From Echinarachnius parma (lineage: Eukaryota; Echinodermata; Echinoidea; Clypeasteroida; Echinarachniidae): a DNA stretch of 64,000 nucleotides. A program made the translations under genes and the position numbers. Location: assembly GCA_037951105.1 (NCBI GenBank), contig JBAMJV010007988.1, forward strand, positions 26,261-90,260, written 5' to 3'. Below, in pieces: positions 21,631 to 34,862 of the stretch. Position 1 is the stretch's first letter, and every line of letters begins with the position of its first letter. The notes beneath the pieces are model-generated. The model had not been told where the DNA came from, made no database searches, and saw nothing but the letters and a program-made list of their open reading frames with translations.

Positions 21631-21949
21631 AGGTGATACGTATAGCGTATCACCTATTGTTATTACTCAGCGGGGTGTTTCCACAATCGCACAATACTTC
21701 ACGATCATCTCTGGCTTTGTGTATATAATTCGTGTCATGTTACAAGGCTAGATCTCGATAAGATCTTGTTCATAACATATCAAATTATCATGCGACATCA
21801 TTTGATAACGCTACCACGATCCGTCGTCATTTCCCGCGGTCATTCCGATTTCATTCGACATCATTTTGATAACGCTATCACGATCCGTCTTTATTTCCCG
21901 CGGTCATTACGATCACCTTATTCGTCAAAATGACGAATAACATGTCTAG
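21631..21949 (+). mobile_element. 319-bp short non-autonomous rolling-circle element
   Basis: Carries the same first ~285 bp as the long elements (5' hairpin, then CTATTGTTATTAC, to CGGTCATTACGATC). It is joined directly to a 3' end, CACCTTATTCGTC with hairpin ATTCGTC/GACGAAT, then ACATGTCTAG. It interrupts element 3 in a T-run (..CAATTCTTTTT, resuming TTTTTCTTTTTTTTC at 21950). This is a clean internal-deletion derivative and defines both termini of the family in one short unit. It is most like the short Helentron-associated elements called HINEs. Confidence 0.85.
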
Positions 21950-24304
21950 TTTTTCTTTTTTTTCTTTGTACGTTTTTTGTGTCTCGTGTCTGTAAAATCT
22001 GGCTGGGGATATGATAATGAAACCTGGTGAACATAATAGACCTTGGTCCGAAATTGTGCACCTGGGTAATGATTATGACGGTACTACCCTGTGACGTCAT
22101 GGAGACGCCATTTTGTGAAATATTTCAACAGCCCATATCTTTCTTACGTAATGGTATATTTTCACAAAATTCTGTACATGGCAAGCTAAGTTCAAGGGCT
22201 ATATAAAAATGTCGCACCCAAGGTCGTACGGACAACGACGGACGCGTACGCGCGCGTCAAAGGGTAAAAATCCTTGAAAAATTCTCAAATCAACCGGCGA
22301 ACCAATTTTCCATACGTTTCAGGTCATTCCGAGCATTTCAAAATTTTGCGCGCGTGCGCGTTTGCGCGCGCGCTTTTTCACGCGTAGCGCGCACGGAACA
22401 AAAAAATGGCGGTTTTTTTTTGTTGGAAACTGTTCCCAATACTTTCTATGATAAATTAAAACAGTTTCCAGATCTCCTCGACCAAAAACGCTCGAACAGG
22501 AGGGCGTAAAACTTTAAAATCCGCGAGTGCTGCTATGCACAAAATATGTACAAAATATGCCCTTTTTTAATTGATAATAATTTTTAAAATCCACGGGCAA
22601 TTTTGTTAAAAATATTTTTCCTTGCAGACGAATGAGTTGTAGATACAACGTCATGCATCCTTATCGCCAACCAAACCTCATTATGTAATCATATGACCAT
22701 GAGAAGTTAACATTAGCAGTTTTCAACGATTTTATCATTTGCGATTATGTATATATCGTGTTTGGATTCCGATATCTCGGTCAATTCTGCTTGAATCTGT
22801 CCCAAGTTTTGATATCTTGTAGCTGGGACGATTCTGAACAATTACTATCTCTTTCCGACCGGAAATGTGTCGATGCGCGCATGCTACACATGAAATCCGC
22901 GCGTGCTGCCATATGTAAAATATGTGAAAATGTGGTAAAAACATGCCCTGTTCAATTGATCATAAATTTGAAAATCCATGTTCAGTATTTTGGTCGTTAT
23001 GTTTTCGTGATAGAGTATGAGTTGTAGGTATAGTGCGATATTCAAAGTTCGCAAACCGGACATCATGACGTCATCAAATTGCCATGAAAAGCGAAAATTT
23101 AATTTTGATTGATTTCATAAATTTTGTATTATGTTTGGAAAGTGCAGTTTTGCATCTCCTTCGATCCCGCTCGAATACGTCTACAATTTTGATATGTTGT
23201 AGTGGAGATATTGAGGAAAAATAATATGTTCCTATTAATTTGCTCAAATAATGGCAACATTTGTTTTTCCTTTATTGCAATTTAGCATATAAATATTTCA
23301 AGAAATTCCAGGTAAGCCGTTATATTTCTTTTGTTTCGTAACTTTTCGCGTTTTTAATTAGATGTTTGAAAACAGTAATTGATTCTCAATACAGCGCACA
23401 TCAAATCTATGCATATAATGCGTTGCCAATTAACGAGACCAGAACACCCTCCCCAATGTTAGGGTCTTCGCCCTCATACTACATCATACAATTTTATGAA
23501 ACGCCCCTCCTTCCAGTAACGGTCAAAATAGTCTCTCACCCCTAGCATTTGTGCGTAGTATCCCTATTAGAAATGAAATAATGCATGGGGAAGGAATTTT
23601 GATTCTCACTGTATGTTTAAACACCAACGTATAGCACAATATTCCTTTCTTCATTCATATCATGCATGTGTGTTTCATACCATGGAGTAAACAATTTAAG
23701 AGAGGTGTGTGTTGACTAACATATCATGACGGAACATTTTATGTTACACGACCGTGTTAATGATGGTGGTGATGATTATTGGATGATCTATTATGTTTCA
23801 GAATATCACAAAGGTGGGATCGAGTATGCTGTGCATTAAAGGTGATTATTCCTGATTCTATGTTACACGTGTTAATGATTTTGGTGATAATCATTGGATT
23901 ATCTATTATGCTTCAGAATATCACGAAGTGGGGATTAATACTTGTCTCGATAATACATTGTTTTGTTGTTTTAGACATGCATACTGACTAAATTAATGCT
24001 TTCGTGATGGAAAATGCTATATGAATTTTAGTTGTAATGAAAGTAATGAAATATACAGTTAATATATTTGTAGAAAAATATTAGGAATATATCACCAATG
24101 TGAAAAGGTAGTTTCAGTAGAGCCAGTGTGACAAAAAGCAGACTTGTATCTGAAACCTTAACCCTTTCAATTTGGAAAGTGTATTATTTATGTGTTGTAT
24201 TATAGTGTCCTACGGACGTGAATAAAGACACTTGTAAAAGATCATCTTGTAAGATGATCCATGGTCATAGATTAGCTCCAGTTTGGACTGGTAGAGTTCA
24301 CGGG

Positions 24305-24595
24305 CGTATAGATCGGGGGAGGGGGTGGGATGGGTAATATACCCCCTCCCTTTTTTGGGTGGGGGTGTGGGGGGGGGGGAGGCAATGGCCTGTACAATAA
24401 TTCCCCGCTATTTTTAACATTACATCTTTATAAAAATACATAAGAATACTAATAATAACCACGCTTCTAATTAGAGTGATGTTTTAAACACAAATTTCGA
24501 ACGGGCTCCAAATGGGAGGGGGGTAATAACCATCCCATACCCTCCCTTAAATTTGTATAGACCTGGTATAGACATATACATGTACATGTGAGAGT

Positions 24596-24638
<43 letters not shown>

Positions 24639-24939
24639 GTATAGATCGGGGGAGGGGGTGGGATGGGTAATATACCCCCTCCCTTTTTGGGGTGGGGGTG
24701 TGGGTGTGGGGGGGGGGGGGGGGAGGCAATGGCCTGTACAATAATTCCCCGCTATTTTTAACATTACATCTTTATAAAAATACATAAGAATACTAATAAT
24801 AACCACGCTTCTAATTAGAGTGATGTTTTAAACACAAATTTCGAACGGGCTCCAAATGGGAGGGGGGTAATAACCATCCCATACCCTCCCTTAAATTTGT
24901 ATAGACCTGGTATAGACATATACATGTACATGTGAGAGT

Positions 24940-24993
<54 letters not shown>
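24305..24993. repeat. 333-bp tandem duplication with (TG)n microsatellites
   Basis: Two copies start CGTATAGATCGGGGG at 24305 and 24638. Each ends in a TG run (24599-24637 and 24943-24993). A homologous tandem pair is at 37222-37902 in the related copy, so the duplication predates the divergence of the two copies. Confidence 0.88.
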
Positions 24994-24998
<5 letters not shown>

Positions 24999-26488
24999 AA
25001 ATTTACTAAAATAATAGGCCTAGACCTGTTTTGTTACTTGTTATCTTGGTGAGAGAGATTATACTAGTTATAGTTGTATAACTTGCTGAATATTGAGAAT
25101 AATCTTTGTATTGTTTATGGTAATTATCTAAGTAATAATTATATACTGGTTGATTAATAATATCTGATGTAAAAGAGAGACACAAGTTGTGAATTAATAC
25201 ATGTATATTATAAGTGAGTATACTGTTGCATAAAGATTAAGCATGAGGTACTGCTGTGAACAGTGAAGATTAACTTTGAATGTTCGATGTGAACGGGACT
25301 TATAATTATTTTTCTGTGTGTTCTCCTATACTTATGATTGTATTTGTGGAACCAGCCAAAGCATAAAGCCGTGTGTATGAAAAGGGTTTAGTTATTCCAA
25401 TCGCCCCTTACCGAAACTAAAATTTAGATAAACAAACGTATATCTGCATTCTGTCTCATTCACGAAATGGTTGACAAAGTGTAGTCTTATGGATCAGACC
25501 CATTTAGTATATAATTTTGTATTGTACATCGACAAAACGTACACAATGCATAGTTGACCTTAGAATAGTAATTCAAATTGTCTGGAATATAGAATAACTA
25601 GGAAGACTGGTAATTTGTGTATGTGGAAGATGATGTATTTGCTTCTCTGAGAAACCTCCCAAAAGAATAACTTTGTACAATTGCATGGTTTAAAGGTACA
25701 CTTGAGTATTGGTACTTCCCGAAATGCCCCATGACACAAAATTGGTTGGTTCTAATTCAAATAGAAAGTTCCTTGAATAAAACATGTAAAATGAGAATCA
25801 TTCCCTTTCAAATGTTCTCATGATTGTAAAATTTCATTTAAAAATATTTTATTTATATATTGTCTAGACAATCGATATCTTGATTTTTTTTTTAAATACT
25901 TAAAATGCATATATCACTTCTTAAAAATAAAATAAAAAGAGGTTTTTAAATAGTTGATATTATAACTTTTTGATCAGATATGGTACACACTTAAAACTTT
26001 CACATAGTATTGCTAATATAACTTGGCAGTTCTTCAAAAAGTATTAATCCAACTTCTAATATAATTATCTACACCAAATTATGTAAATCAATAATTTTCT
26101 ATTGTTGGGGGAAAATGCCTACAATTTAAGTTTGGGACTACAACTACTAGTAACCATGTAACATATCTTGAACCCAATAATGATTATTATCAGATTATAG
26201 AAACGTCTATTGTCTTTAATATAACTGCAAAAACATGCTGATTACAGGTGTCGTTTGGTACATTTCACCAATTATCTATAACAAATCAAAACAGCTGCTT
26301 TATTGGACACCATCTTGGATTTTGAGGTGTTCACAACAAATCTTTACTGATAGACCTCTGAATAATTTTTCCTCATTAAGATTTCCTGCAAATCAAATCG
26401 GTTTAAACTTGTTGTGGAAAGGTTCAAAAGATACATTTTCAAATGGGTACGTATCACCTAATTCGTCTATGACAAATTTCATGTCTAG

Positions 26489-29400
26489 TTGCAATTTAGC
26501 ATACAAATATTTCAAGAAATTCCAGGTAAGCCGGTATATTTCTTTTGTTTCGTAACTTATGGCGTTTTTAATTAGATGTTTGAAAACAGTAATTGATTCT
26601 CAATACAGCGCACATCAAATCTATGCATATAATGCGTTGCCAATTAACGAGACCAGAACACCCTCCCCAATGTTAGGGTCTTCGCCCTCATACTACATCA
26701 TACAATTTTATGAAACGCCCCTCCTTCCAGTAACGGTCAAAATAGTCTCTCACCCCTAGCATTTGTGCGTAGTATCCCTATTAGAAATGAAATAATGCAT
26801 GGGGAAGGAATTGTGATTCTCACTGTATGTTTAAACACCAACGTATAGCACAATATTCCTTTCTTCATTCATATCATGCATGTGTGTTTCATTTTGAAAC
26901 GCTCTGATTTCAAGGCACTATTCATGCGTTTTCAATTGAATTCCTCTCATTCATGGCCAACTCATTCAAGTCGCATTACATCCTCTACACAATGGTATAC
27001 AGATACCGACACCAAATCAGAGCGTTTTGAAATGTGTCACTTTTGAGGCTCCCCCACATTCATCTCCCTGCAGCCGCCCTTTACAAAAATCATTATAAAT
27101 GTCACATTTTCATACAGAAGAGTTGTTGGGCTTTCCGTTGATATCAATTTAAATCATGAATATTTTATTTGAAATGCTAAAAAATCCTCCCAAAAGCTCG
27201 AAAAAAATGCAACGCTCTGATTTTTTGTCAACTCCATATCTTTTTGTCTGATTTCACACTCGACCCATCTCCATATTCCGGTTCGCTGCACACACCCCAT
27301 TTGCATAATTCTTACGATTAATATGCCATCGTAAGGAAGAGACAATTTCCATTAAAATGGTAACAAATTCAACAATTTTGATGAATGGAAAGGGTGTCAG
27401 CATTCAATAGAATGTTAACCTTTAGACAACTGGTCAACACAGTCTTGCACTCGTAAATTGAATGCATTGGGGCCATTTTGCGAGATTTCACTTCCTGCCT
27501 CCCCCTATTCTCTGGGCTACTGCAATCGCCCCAATTTCATAATCACTACACATAATGCACCGTTTGAAAGGTATATAACGAGGCTTTATTGTGACACCGA
27601 TTTCGAGTATTCTTATTAAAAAATACGAGAGATATGATCGATCAAACTTGAGTTTCCGAACTTTTTTTGAGGGGTTTAGTTATAGTCGTATAACTTGCTG
27701 AATATTGAGAATAATCTTTGTATTGTTTATGGTAATTATCTAAGTAATAATTATATACTGGTTGATTAATAATATCTGATGTAAAAGAGAGACACAAGTT
27801 GTGAATTAATACATGTATATTATAAGTGAGTATACTGTTGCATAGAGATTTAGCATGAGGTACTGCTGTGAACAGTGAAGATTAACTTTGAATGTTCGAT
27901 GTGAACGGGACTTATTATTATTTGTCTGTGTGTTCTCCTATACTTATGATTGTATTTGTGGAACCAGCCAAAGCATAAAGCCGTGTGTATGAAAAGGGTT
28001 TAGTTATTCCAATCGCCCCTTACCGAAACTAAAATTGAGATAAACAAACGTATATCTGCAGTCTGTCTCATTCACGAAATGGTTGACAAAGTGTAGTCTT
28101 ATGGATCAGACCCTTTTAGTATATCATTTTGTATTGTACATCGACGAAACGTACACAATGCATAGTTGACCTTAGAATAGTAATTCAAATTGTCTGGAAT
28201 ATAGAATAACTAGGAAGACTGGTAATTGTGTAAGTGGAAGATGATGTATTTGCTTCTCTGAGAAACCTCCCAAAAGAATAACTTTGTACGATTGCATGGT
28301 TTAAAGGTACACTTGAGTATTGGTGCTTCTCGAAATGCCCCATGACACAAAATTGGTTGGTTCTAATTCAATTAGAAAGTTCCTTGAATAAAACATGTAA
28401 AATGAGAATCATTCCTTTTGAAATGTTCTCATAATTGTAAAATTTCATTTAAAAATATTTTATTTATATATCGTCTAGACAATCGATATCTTGATATTTT
28501 TTTTTAAATACTTAAAATGCATATACACTTCTTAAAAAAAAAAAAAAGAGGTTTTTAAATAGTTGATACTATCTTTATCTAATCATTATTTTCACAAAAC
28601 ATCACATGCACAATTTTGCTTTCTTAGAAAGCACCCTCTTGAGTTGTAACAGCTATTTAAAAAAAAATGATAACCGGGTCTTTACTTTGTCGTTTGTTAT
28701 TTTCTATACATGTCAACCATGGTTGAGTTATAACTGTTAGGTTGTACTGTAATGGTGCAGGTTTTGATTAATAAAATTTAGTTTGACTAAAACTCAATTA
28801 TCCCTTTAAGAATATTTTTGATATATTTTTCCCCCCTATCTATCATCCCCTCAGTACACCAGGGATTCAGGAATTGTTTATTTTAGTTCGGTCACTTCAC
28901 AAACATGTTGTAGATTCGAGTAGCCATGTTGAAGTTAGGATTTAAAGTGCCATTGTCAGTTTTGAGATTTAGTTTAGTAATTTGATATTTTATAAAGTTA
29001 ATATATATATATATTTTTTTAATATGAAATACATTATTTGATACTTGATTATTATAAGGAGTTTTTGTGATAACTGTTTAATAATGTTTAATGTTTAATA
29101 ATTCTTTATAAGCATGCATGATAGGTCTGATGGTGACAGGGTGTAGTCTTATCGTTCAGGCCCATGAAAGTATATTACTTTGTGTTATACATAAACTTCA
29201 CTGTTACTGTAGTAGTAAGTGCATCTTGATTGTGTGGTAAATGATATAGTTATTCAAAGTGTCTGGAACATATATAATCACTAAGACGACGGATACTTGT
29301 GATGATGATGATAGATAGTGGCGTACCCAGGATTTTTTCAAGGGGGGGGGGGGTTATTTCGTCAACCAAAATTGTCAAGGGGTGCCGGTCGAGGGGTTGT

Positions 29401-29583
29401 TAATAAAGAATTTTCCAGGGGTGGGCGTCGATGAAGATTTTTCGGGGGGGGGGGGGGGGGTGTCGGTGAAGATTTTTCGAGGGGGGGTGTCAGTGAAGAT
29501 TATTCGAGGGGAGGGGGAAGTCGGTGAAGGTCAAAGGTAACGCGTATCACCTTATTCGTCAAAATGACGAATAAAATGTCTAG
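26489..29583 (+). mobile_element. right half of a Helitron2/Helentron-like element (resumes element 2)
   Basis: Begins TTGCAATTTAGC, the exact continuation of element 2 cut at 21306, and matches the family to about 26890. There an approximately 780-bp block (about 26893-27671) absent from other copies here intervenes. It contains CGCTCTGATTT and, inverted, AAATCAGAGCG, which suggests another insert. Family sequence returns at about 27672 and runs to a G-rich minisatellite (29340-29520) and a 3' end, GCGTATCACCTTATTCGTC then CTAG at 29583. The next base is not element 1 but the middle of another copy. Confidence 0.7.
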
Positions 29584-32500
29584 TTTTTTTTTTTTTTCTT
29601 TGTACGTTTTTTGTGTCTCGTGTCTGTAAAATTTGGCTGGGGATATGATAATGAAACCTGGTGAACATAATAGACCTTGGTCCGAAATTGTGCACCTGGG
29701 TAATGATTATGACGGTACTACCCTGTGACGTCATGGAGACGCCATTTTGTGAAATATTTCAACAGCCCATATCTTTCTTACGTAATGGTATATTTTCACC
29801 AAATTCTGTACATGGCAAGCTAAGTTCAAGGGCTATATAAAAATGTCGCACCCAAGGTCGTACGGACAACGACGGACGCGTACGCGCGCGTCAAAGGGTA
29901 AAAATCCTTGAAAAATTCTCAAATCAACCGGCGAACCAATTTTCCATACGTTTCAGGTCATTCCGAGCATTTCAAAATTTTGCGCGCGTGCGCGTTTGCG
30001 CGCGCGCTTTTTCACGCGTAGCGCGCACGGAACAAAAAATGGCCGGTTTTTTTTTGGAAACTGTTCCCAATACTTTCTATGATAAATTAAAACAGTTCCC
30101 AGATCTCCTCGACCAAAAACGCTCGAACAGGAGGGCGTAAAACTTTAAAATCCGCGAGTGCTGCTATGCACAAAATATGTACAAAATATGCCCTTTTTTA
30201 ATTGATAATAATTTTTAAAATCCACGGGCAATTTTGTTAAAAATATTTTTCCTTGCAGACGAATGAGTTGTAGATACAACGTCATGCATCCTTATCGCCA
30301 ACCAAACCTCATTATGTAATTATATGACCATGAGAAGTTAACATTAGCAGTTTTCAACGATTTTATCATTTGCGATTATGTATATATCGTGTTTGGATTC
30401 CGATATCTCGGTCAATTCTGCTTGAATCTGTCCCAAGTTTTGATATCTTGTAGCTGGGACGATTCTGAACAATTACTATCTCTTTCCGACCGGAAATGTG
30501 CCGATGCGCGCGTGCTACACATGAAATCCGCGCGTGCTGCCATATGTAAAATATGTGAAAATGTGGTAAAAAAGTGCCCTGTTCAATTGATCATAAATTT
30601 GAAAATCCATGTTCAGTATTTTGGTTGTTGTGTATTCGTGACAGAGTATGAGTTGTAGATATGGTGCGATATTCAAAAATCACCAATCGGACATCGTGAC
30701 GTCATCAATTTGCCATGAAAAGCGAAAATTTAATTTTGATTGATTTCATAAATTTTGTGTTATGTTTTGAAGGTGCAGTTGTGTGTCTATCTCCTTCGAT
30801 TCTGGTCGAATACGTCTACAATTTTGATATGTTGTAGCGGAGATCTGGAGGAAAAATAATATGTTCCTATTATGTTGCTCAAATAATGGAAACATTTGTT
30901 TTCCCTCTATTGCAATGTAGCATACAAATAATTCAAGATATTCCGAGTAAGCCGTTATATTTCTTTTGTTTCATAACTTATGGTGTTTTTAATTAAATGT
31001 TTGAAAACAGTAATTGGTTCTCCAAACAGAGCACAACAAATTGATGCATATAATGCCTTGCTAATTAACGTTCAAAATAATCTCTCAACCCTAGCGTTTG
31101 CGTGTAGTAATCCCTATTAGCGCTGCAATAATGGAGAAAGGTGATTTTGACTCGACCTGTATCAACGTAATTCGATCCCTACGAACTGAAGTATATACCG
31201 CGATAACACGGCCCTCTCTTCCTACACACGAAGTGGGGATCAAGTATTGTGCCTGGAAAGTTTTTGTCTCTTCTCTGTTCAACACGTTATTTTACAGGTA
31301 AGACAATATAATTTCTATCTTACATGGATAATTGAAGTTATATCGCATTTTATAATGTTAAGGTAGTCATGTTAAAGTTATATATTTATAATGAATGAGA
31401 TGGAAACTAGTGGAATTATGAGGGAAGAGTTTGAGAGAGATTATACTAGTTATAGTTGTATAACTTGCTGAATATTGAGAATAATCTTTGTATTGTTTAT
31501 GGTAATTATCTAAGTAATAATTATATACTGGTTGATTAATAATATCTGATGTAAAAGAGAGACACAAGTTGTGAATTAATACATGTATATTATAAGTGAG
31601 TATACTGTTGCATAAAGATTTAGCATGAGGTACTGCTGTGAACAGTGAAGATTAACTTTGAATGTTCGATGTGAACGTGACTTATAATTATTTTTCTGTG
31701 TGTTCTCCTATACTTATGATTGTATTTGTGGAACCAGCCAAAGCATAAAGCCGTGTGTATGAAAAGGGTTTAGTTATTCCAATCGCCCCTTACCGAAACT
31801 AAAATTTAGATAAACAAACGTATATCTGCATTCTGTCTCATTCACGAAATGGTTGACAAAGTGTAGTCTTATGGATCAGACCCATTTAGTATATAATTTT
31901 GTATTGTACATCGACGAAACGTACACAATGCATAGTTGACCTTAGAATAGTAATTCAAATTGTCTGGAATATAGAATAACTAGGAAGACTGGTAATTTGT
32001 GTTGTGGAAGATGATGTATTTGCTTCTCTGAGAAACCTCCCAAAAGAATAACTTTGTACAATTGCATGGTTTAAAGGTACACTTGAGTATTGGTACTTCC
32101 CGAAATGCCCCATGACACAAAATTGGTTGGTTCTAATTCAATTAGAAAGTTCCTTGAATAAAACATGTAAAATGAGAATCATTCCCTTTCAAATGTTCTC
32201 ATAATTTTAAAATTTCATTTAAAAATATTTTATTTATATATTGTCTAGACAATCGATATCTTGATTTTTTTTTAAATATTTAAAATGCATATATCACTTC
32301 TTAAAAAAATAAAAAGAGGTTTTTAAATAGTTGATACTATCTTTATCTAATCATTATTTTCACACAACATCACATGCACAATTTTGCTTTCTTAGAAAGC
32401 ACCCTCTTGAGTTGTAACAGCTATTTAAAAAAAAATGATAACCGGGTCTTTACTTTGTCGTTTGTTATTTTCTATACATGTCAACCATTAGACCGGCAGC

Positions 32501-34330
32501 CCAGAGGTCTTTTGTGCATCGAAAAGCGTACTGATTGTTGAACATATTTGGTCAACAATAGACAATATTAAAGAAGATATTCTTAATTGTTCGGGACAAA
32601 ATTGAATGACAAAAGTATTATGGAAAACTATACTATCTCGTACAATGAAATTTAGATGTACATTCAACTATTTCACAATAATACCTAGAAAAAAGAACTA
32701 CTTACAAATTGTTCACTTTTACAGTCTAAGAATCCATATCTATAGTATTTGGACACGGATATAAATTTTAAAAATGCAGAACATGTTGGAATAGTGTAAA
32801 TGTCCATATAAAAAACAATAAAAGCAAATCTGTTATGTCATATCCCAAAGAACAAATAAAATTATAACATTTTTTTTTCTTTAGAATCTACCAACCTCTA
32901 TTACAAACCATTTATTTATGAATTCACATACAATCATAGACATGAATTTCAGTAATTAAATAAATAAGAATTGTGTAAACCGATCTATCACAAATAAATT
33001 GACTGTACAATACTGATATGTTTAAGAAAATGTTACATCATAAACAAAATAAGATGAAATCATAAACGTTATTTCTTGACTCACTGTGTCAATTAACATC
33101 AAAGATCAAAAAACAATTTTGATTTATCAAGCATATATGCACAGAATATAATCCATTATATAACAAAAAGTTTAACTCAGGATGTGATTTGTCCATAACA
33201 GTGTATATACCGGAGGCAAAGATCTAATTTTTTTTAAATACTAAGTCGGCCATTTGTATAGACCTTTATGGTTTCCAGATAAATGCAATAAGATGTGTAG
33301 GGCATGAAAGGTGCGTGCCTTGCAATCAATATGGAGTTCGAATCTAGATACGCTCTAATATTGTGTACTTCAATAAGATACTTACTTAAGATAATTAATA
33401 TGATCTTGACAATGCTTTAAAAACATCATGGGCAACACCCATTATGATTCAAATTCACAATAGGCCTGGCAGGCGCGTCATTATCCAGCTGATTTGAATG
33501 CTCCATGGGGAGTGGAATTAAGTTCATTTCTAGCGCTTGAGTATTGATAAATTCATAAACTAATACAAGACAAATATAACATCTACGCGGATTACAAAAT
33601 GATGGTGGAATATTCGTCATATTACAGAAAAAGTTGGTTTTGTTCATAACTAGAAATGAAGATGTCCCAAGATTAACGCAACTATTGACTACACAAATCC
33701 TATAATCACGATTACAAATTTTGTAGACACCCTGTTCAGCATGATAAATGGTGCAAAACCGCCTTTTTTTTCGATATTAAATGTTGACTTCCAGATATTA
33801 TAACTTTTTGTTCAGATATGGTACACACTTAAAACTTTCACATAGTATTGCTAATATAACTTGGCAGTTCTTCAAAAAGTATTAATCCAACTACTAATAT
33901 AATTATTGATCTACACCAAATTATGTAAATCAATGATTTTCTATTGTTGGGGGAAAATGCCTAAAATTTAAGTTTGGGACTTTAACTACTAGTAACCATG
34001 TAACATATCTTGAACCCAATAATGATTATTATCAGATTATAGAAACGTCTATTGTCTTTAATATAACTGCAAAATCATGCTGATTACAGGTGTCGTTTGG
34101 TACATTTCACCAATTATCTATAACAAATCAAAACAGCTGCTTTATTGGACACCATCTTGGATTTTGAGGTGTTCACAACAAATCTTTACTGATAGACCTC
34201 TGAATAATTTTTCCTTATTAAGATTTCCTGCAAATCAAATCGGTTTAAGCTTGTTGTGGAAAGGTTCAAAAGATACATTTTCAAATGGGTACGTATCACC
34301 TAATTCTTCTATGACGAATTTCATGTCTAG
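29584..34330 (+). mobile_element. right part of a Helitron2/Helentron-like element, 5' end missing
   Basis: Starts in the T-run after position ~330 of the family consensus (TTTTTCTTTGTACG) and runs to a 3' end CACCTAATTCTTC..CTAG at 34330. The usual AGGTGATACG start and first ~325 bp are absent to its left; instead a foreign CTAG end abuts it. It contains the exon-like ORF at 31131-31297 and is closest to the copy at 39978-49136 (both have GTGTATTCGTGACAGAG and CAATCGGACATCGTGACG). Confidence 0.75.
31131..31297 (+). pseudogene. exon-like ORF carried by the element, unknown protein
   Basis: ATG at 31131 opens 55 codons starting MEKGDFDSTCINVIRSLRTE, including EVGIKYCAWKVFVSSL, and ends at TTTTACAG followed by GTAAGA, a good splice donor (phase 2). 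The copy at 41931-42097 differs at two bases within the ORF, both changing an amino acid (G4V and F to I near the end), and keeps ATG and donor. The homologous DNA in other family copies (for example near 26770 and 36480) lacks this frame. It may be a captured first exon or a chance frame in repeat DNA. No family recognised. Confidence 0.3.
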
Positions 34331-34862
34331 TTTGATACTTGATTATTATAAGGAGTTTTTGTGATAACTGTTTAATAATGTTTAATGTTTAATAATTCTT
34401 TATAAGCATGCATGATAGGTCTGATGGTGACAGGGTGTAGTCTTATCGTTCAGGCCCATGAAAGTATATTACTTTGTGTTATACATAAACTTCACTGTTA
34501 GTAGTAATTGTGCATCTTGATTGTGTGGTAAATGATATAGTTATTCAAAGTGTCTGGAACATATATAATCACTAAGACGACGGATACTTGTGATGATGAT
34601 AGATAGTGGCGATTTTTTCAAAGGGGGGGGGGGGTTATTTCGTCAACCAAAATTGTCAAGGGGTGCCGGTTGAGGGGTTGTTAATGAAGAATTTTCCAGG
34701 GGTGGGCGTCGATGAAGATTTGTCGGGGGGGGGGGGGGGGTGTCGGTGAAGATTTTTCGAGGGGGGTGTCAGTGAAGATTATTCGAGGGGAGGGGGAAGT
34801 CGGTGAAGGTCAAAGGTCATGCGTATGACCTTATTCGTCAAAATGACGAATAACATGTCTAG
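34331..34862 (+). mobile_element. 3' tail of a Helitron2/Helentron-like element (G-rich tail type)
   Basis: Begins TTTGATACTTGATTATTATA, identical to the interior of the tail near 29040 (..CATTATTTGATACTTG), so its cut point is a T-T site. It runs through the G-rich GTCGGTGAAGATTTTTC minisatellite to a CTAG end at 34862. Everything 5' of the cut point is missing from this copy. Confidence 0.75.

Larger units (their letters stand above)
21307..26488 (+). mobile_element. Helitron2/Helentron-like element 3, complete, with nested element 4
   Basis: A complete copy: 5' hairpin at 21307, and 3' end with ACGTATCACCT, a hairpin of ATTCGTC type and terminal CTAG at 26488. It lies in element 2 between CCTTTATT and TTGCAATTT. 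An uninterrupted version (CTTTATTGCAATTT) is seen within this same element at about 23270, which acts as an internal empty-site control. Without the 319-bp element 4 its length is about 4.86 kb. It contains a 333-bp tandem duplication with TG microsatellites (24305-24993) and poly-G tracts. No transposase-like ORF. Confidence 0.85.

Noticed and set aside
24471..24806. Pro/His-rich 111-codon minus-strand ORF
   Set aside because: Generated by poly-C and (TG)n microsatellites.
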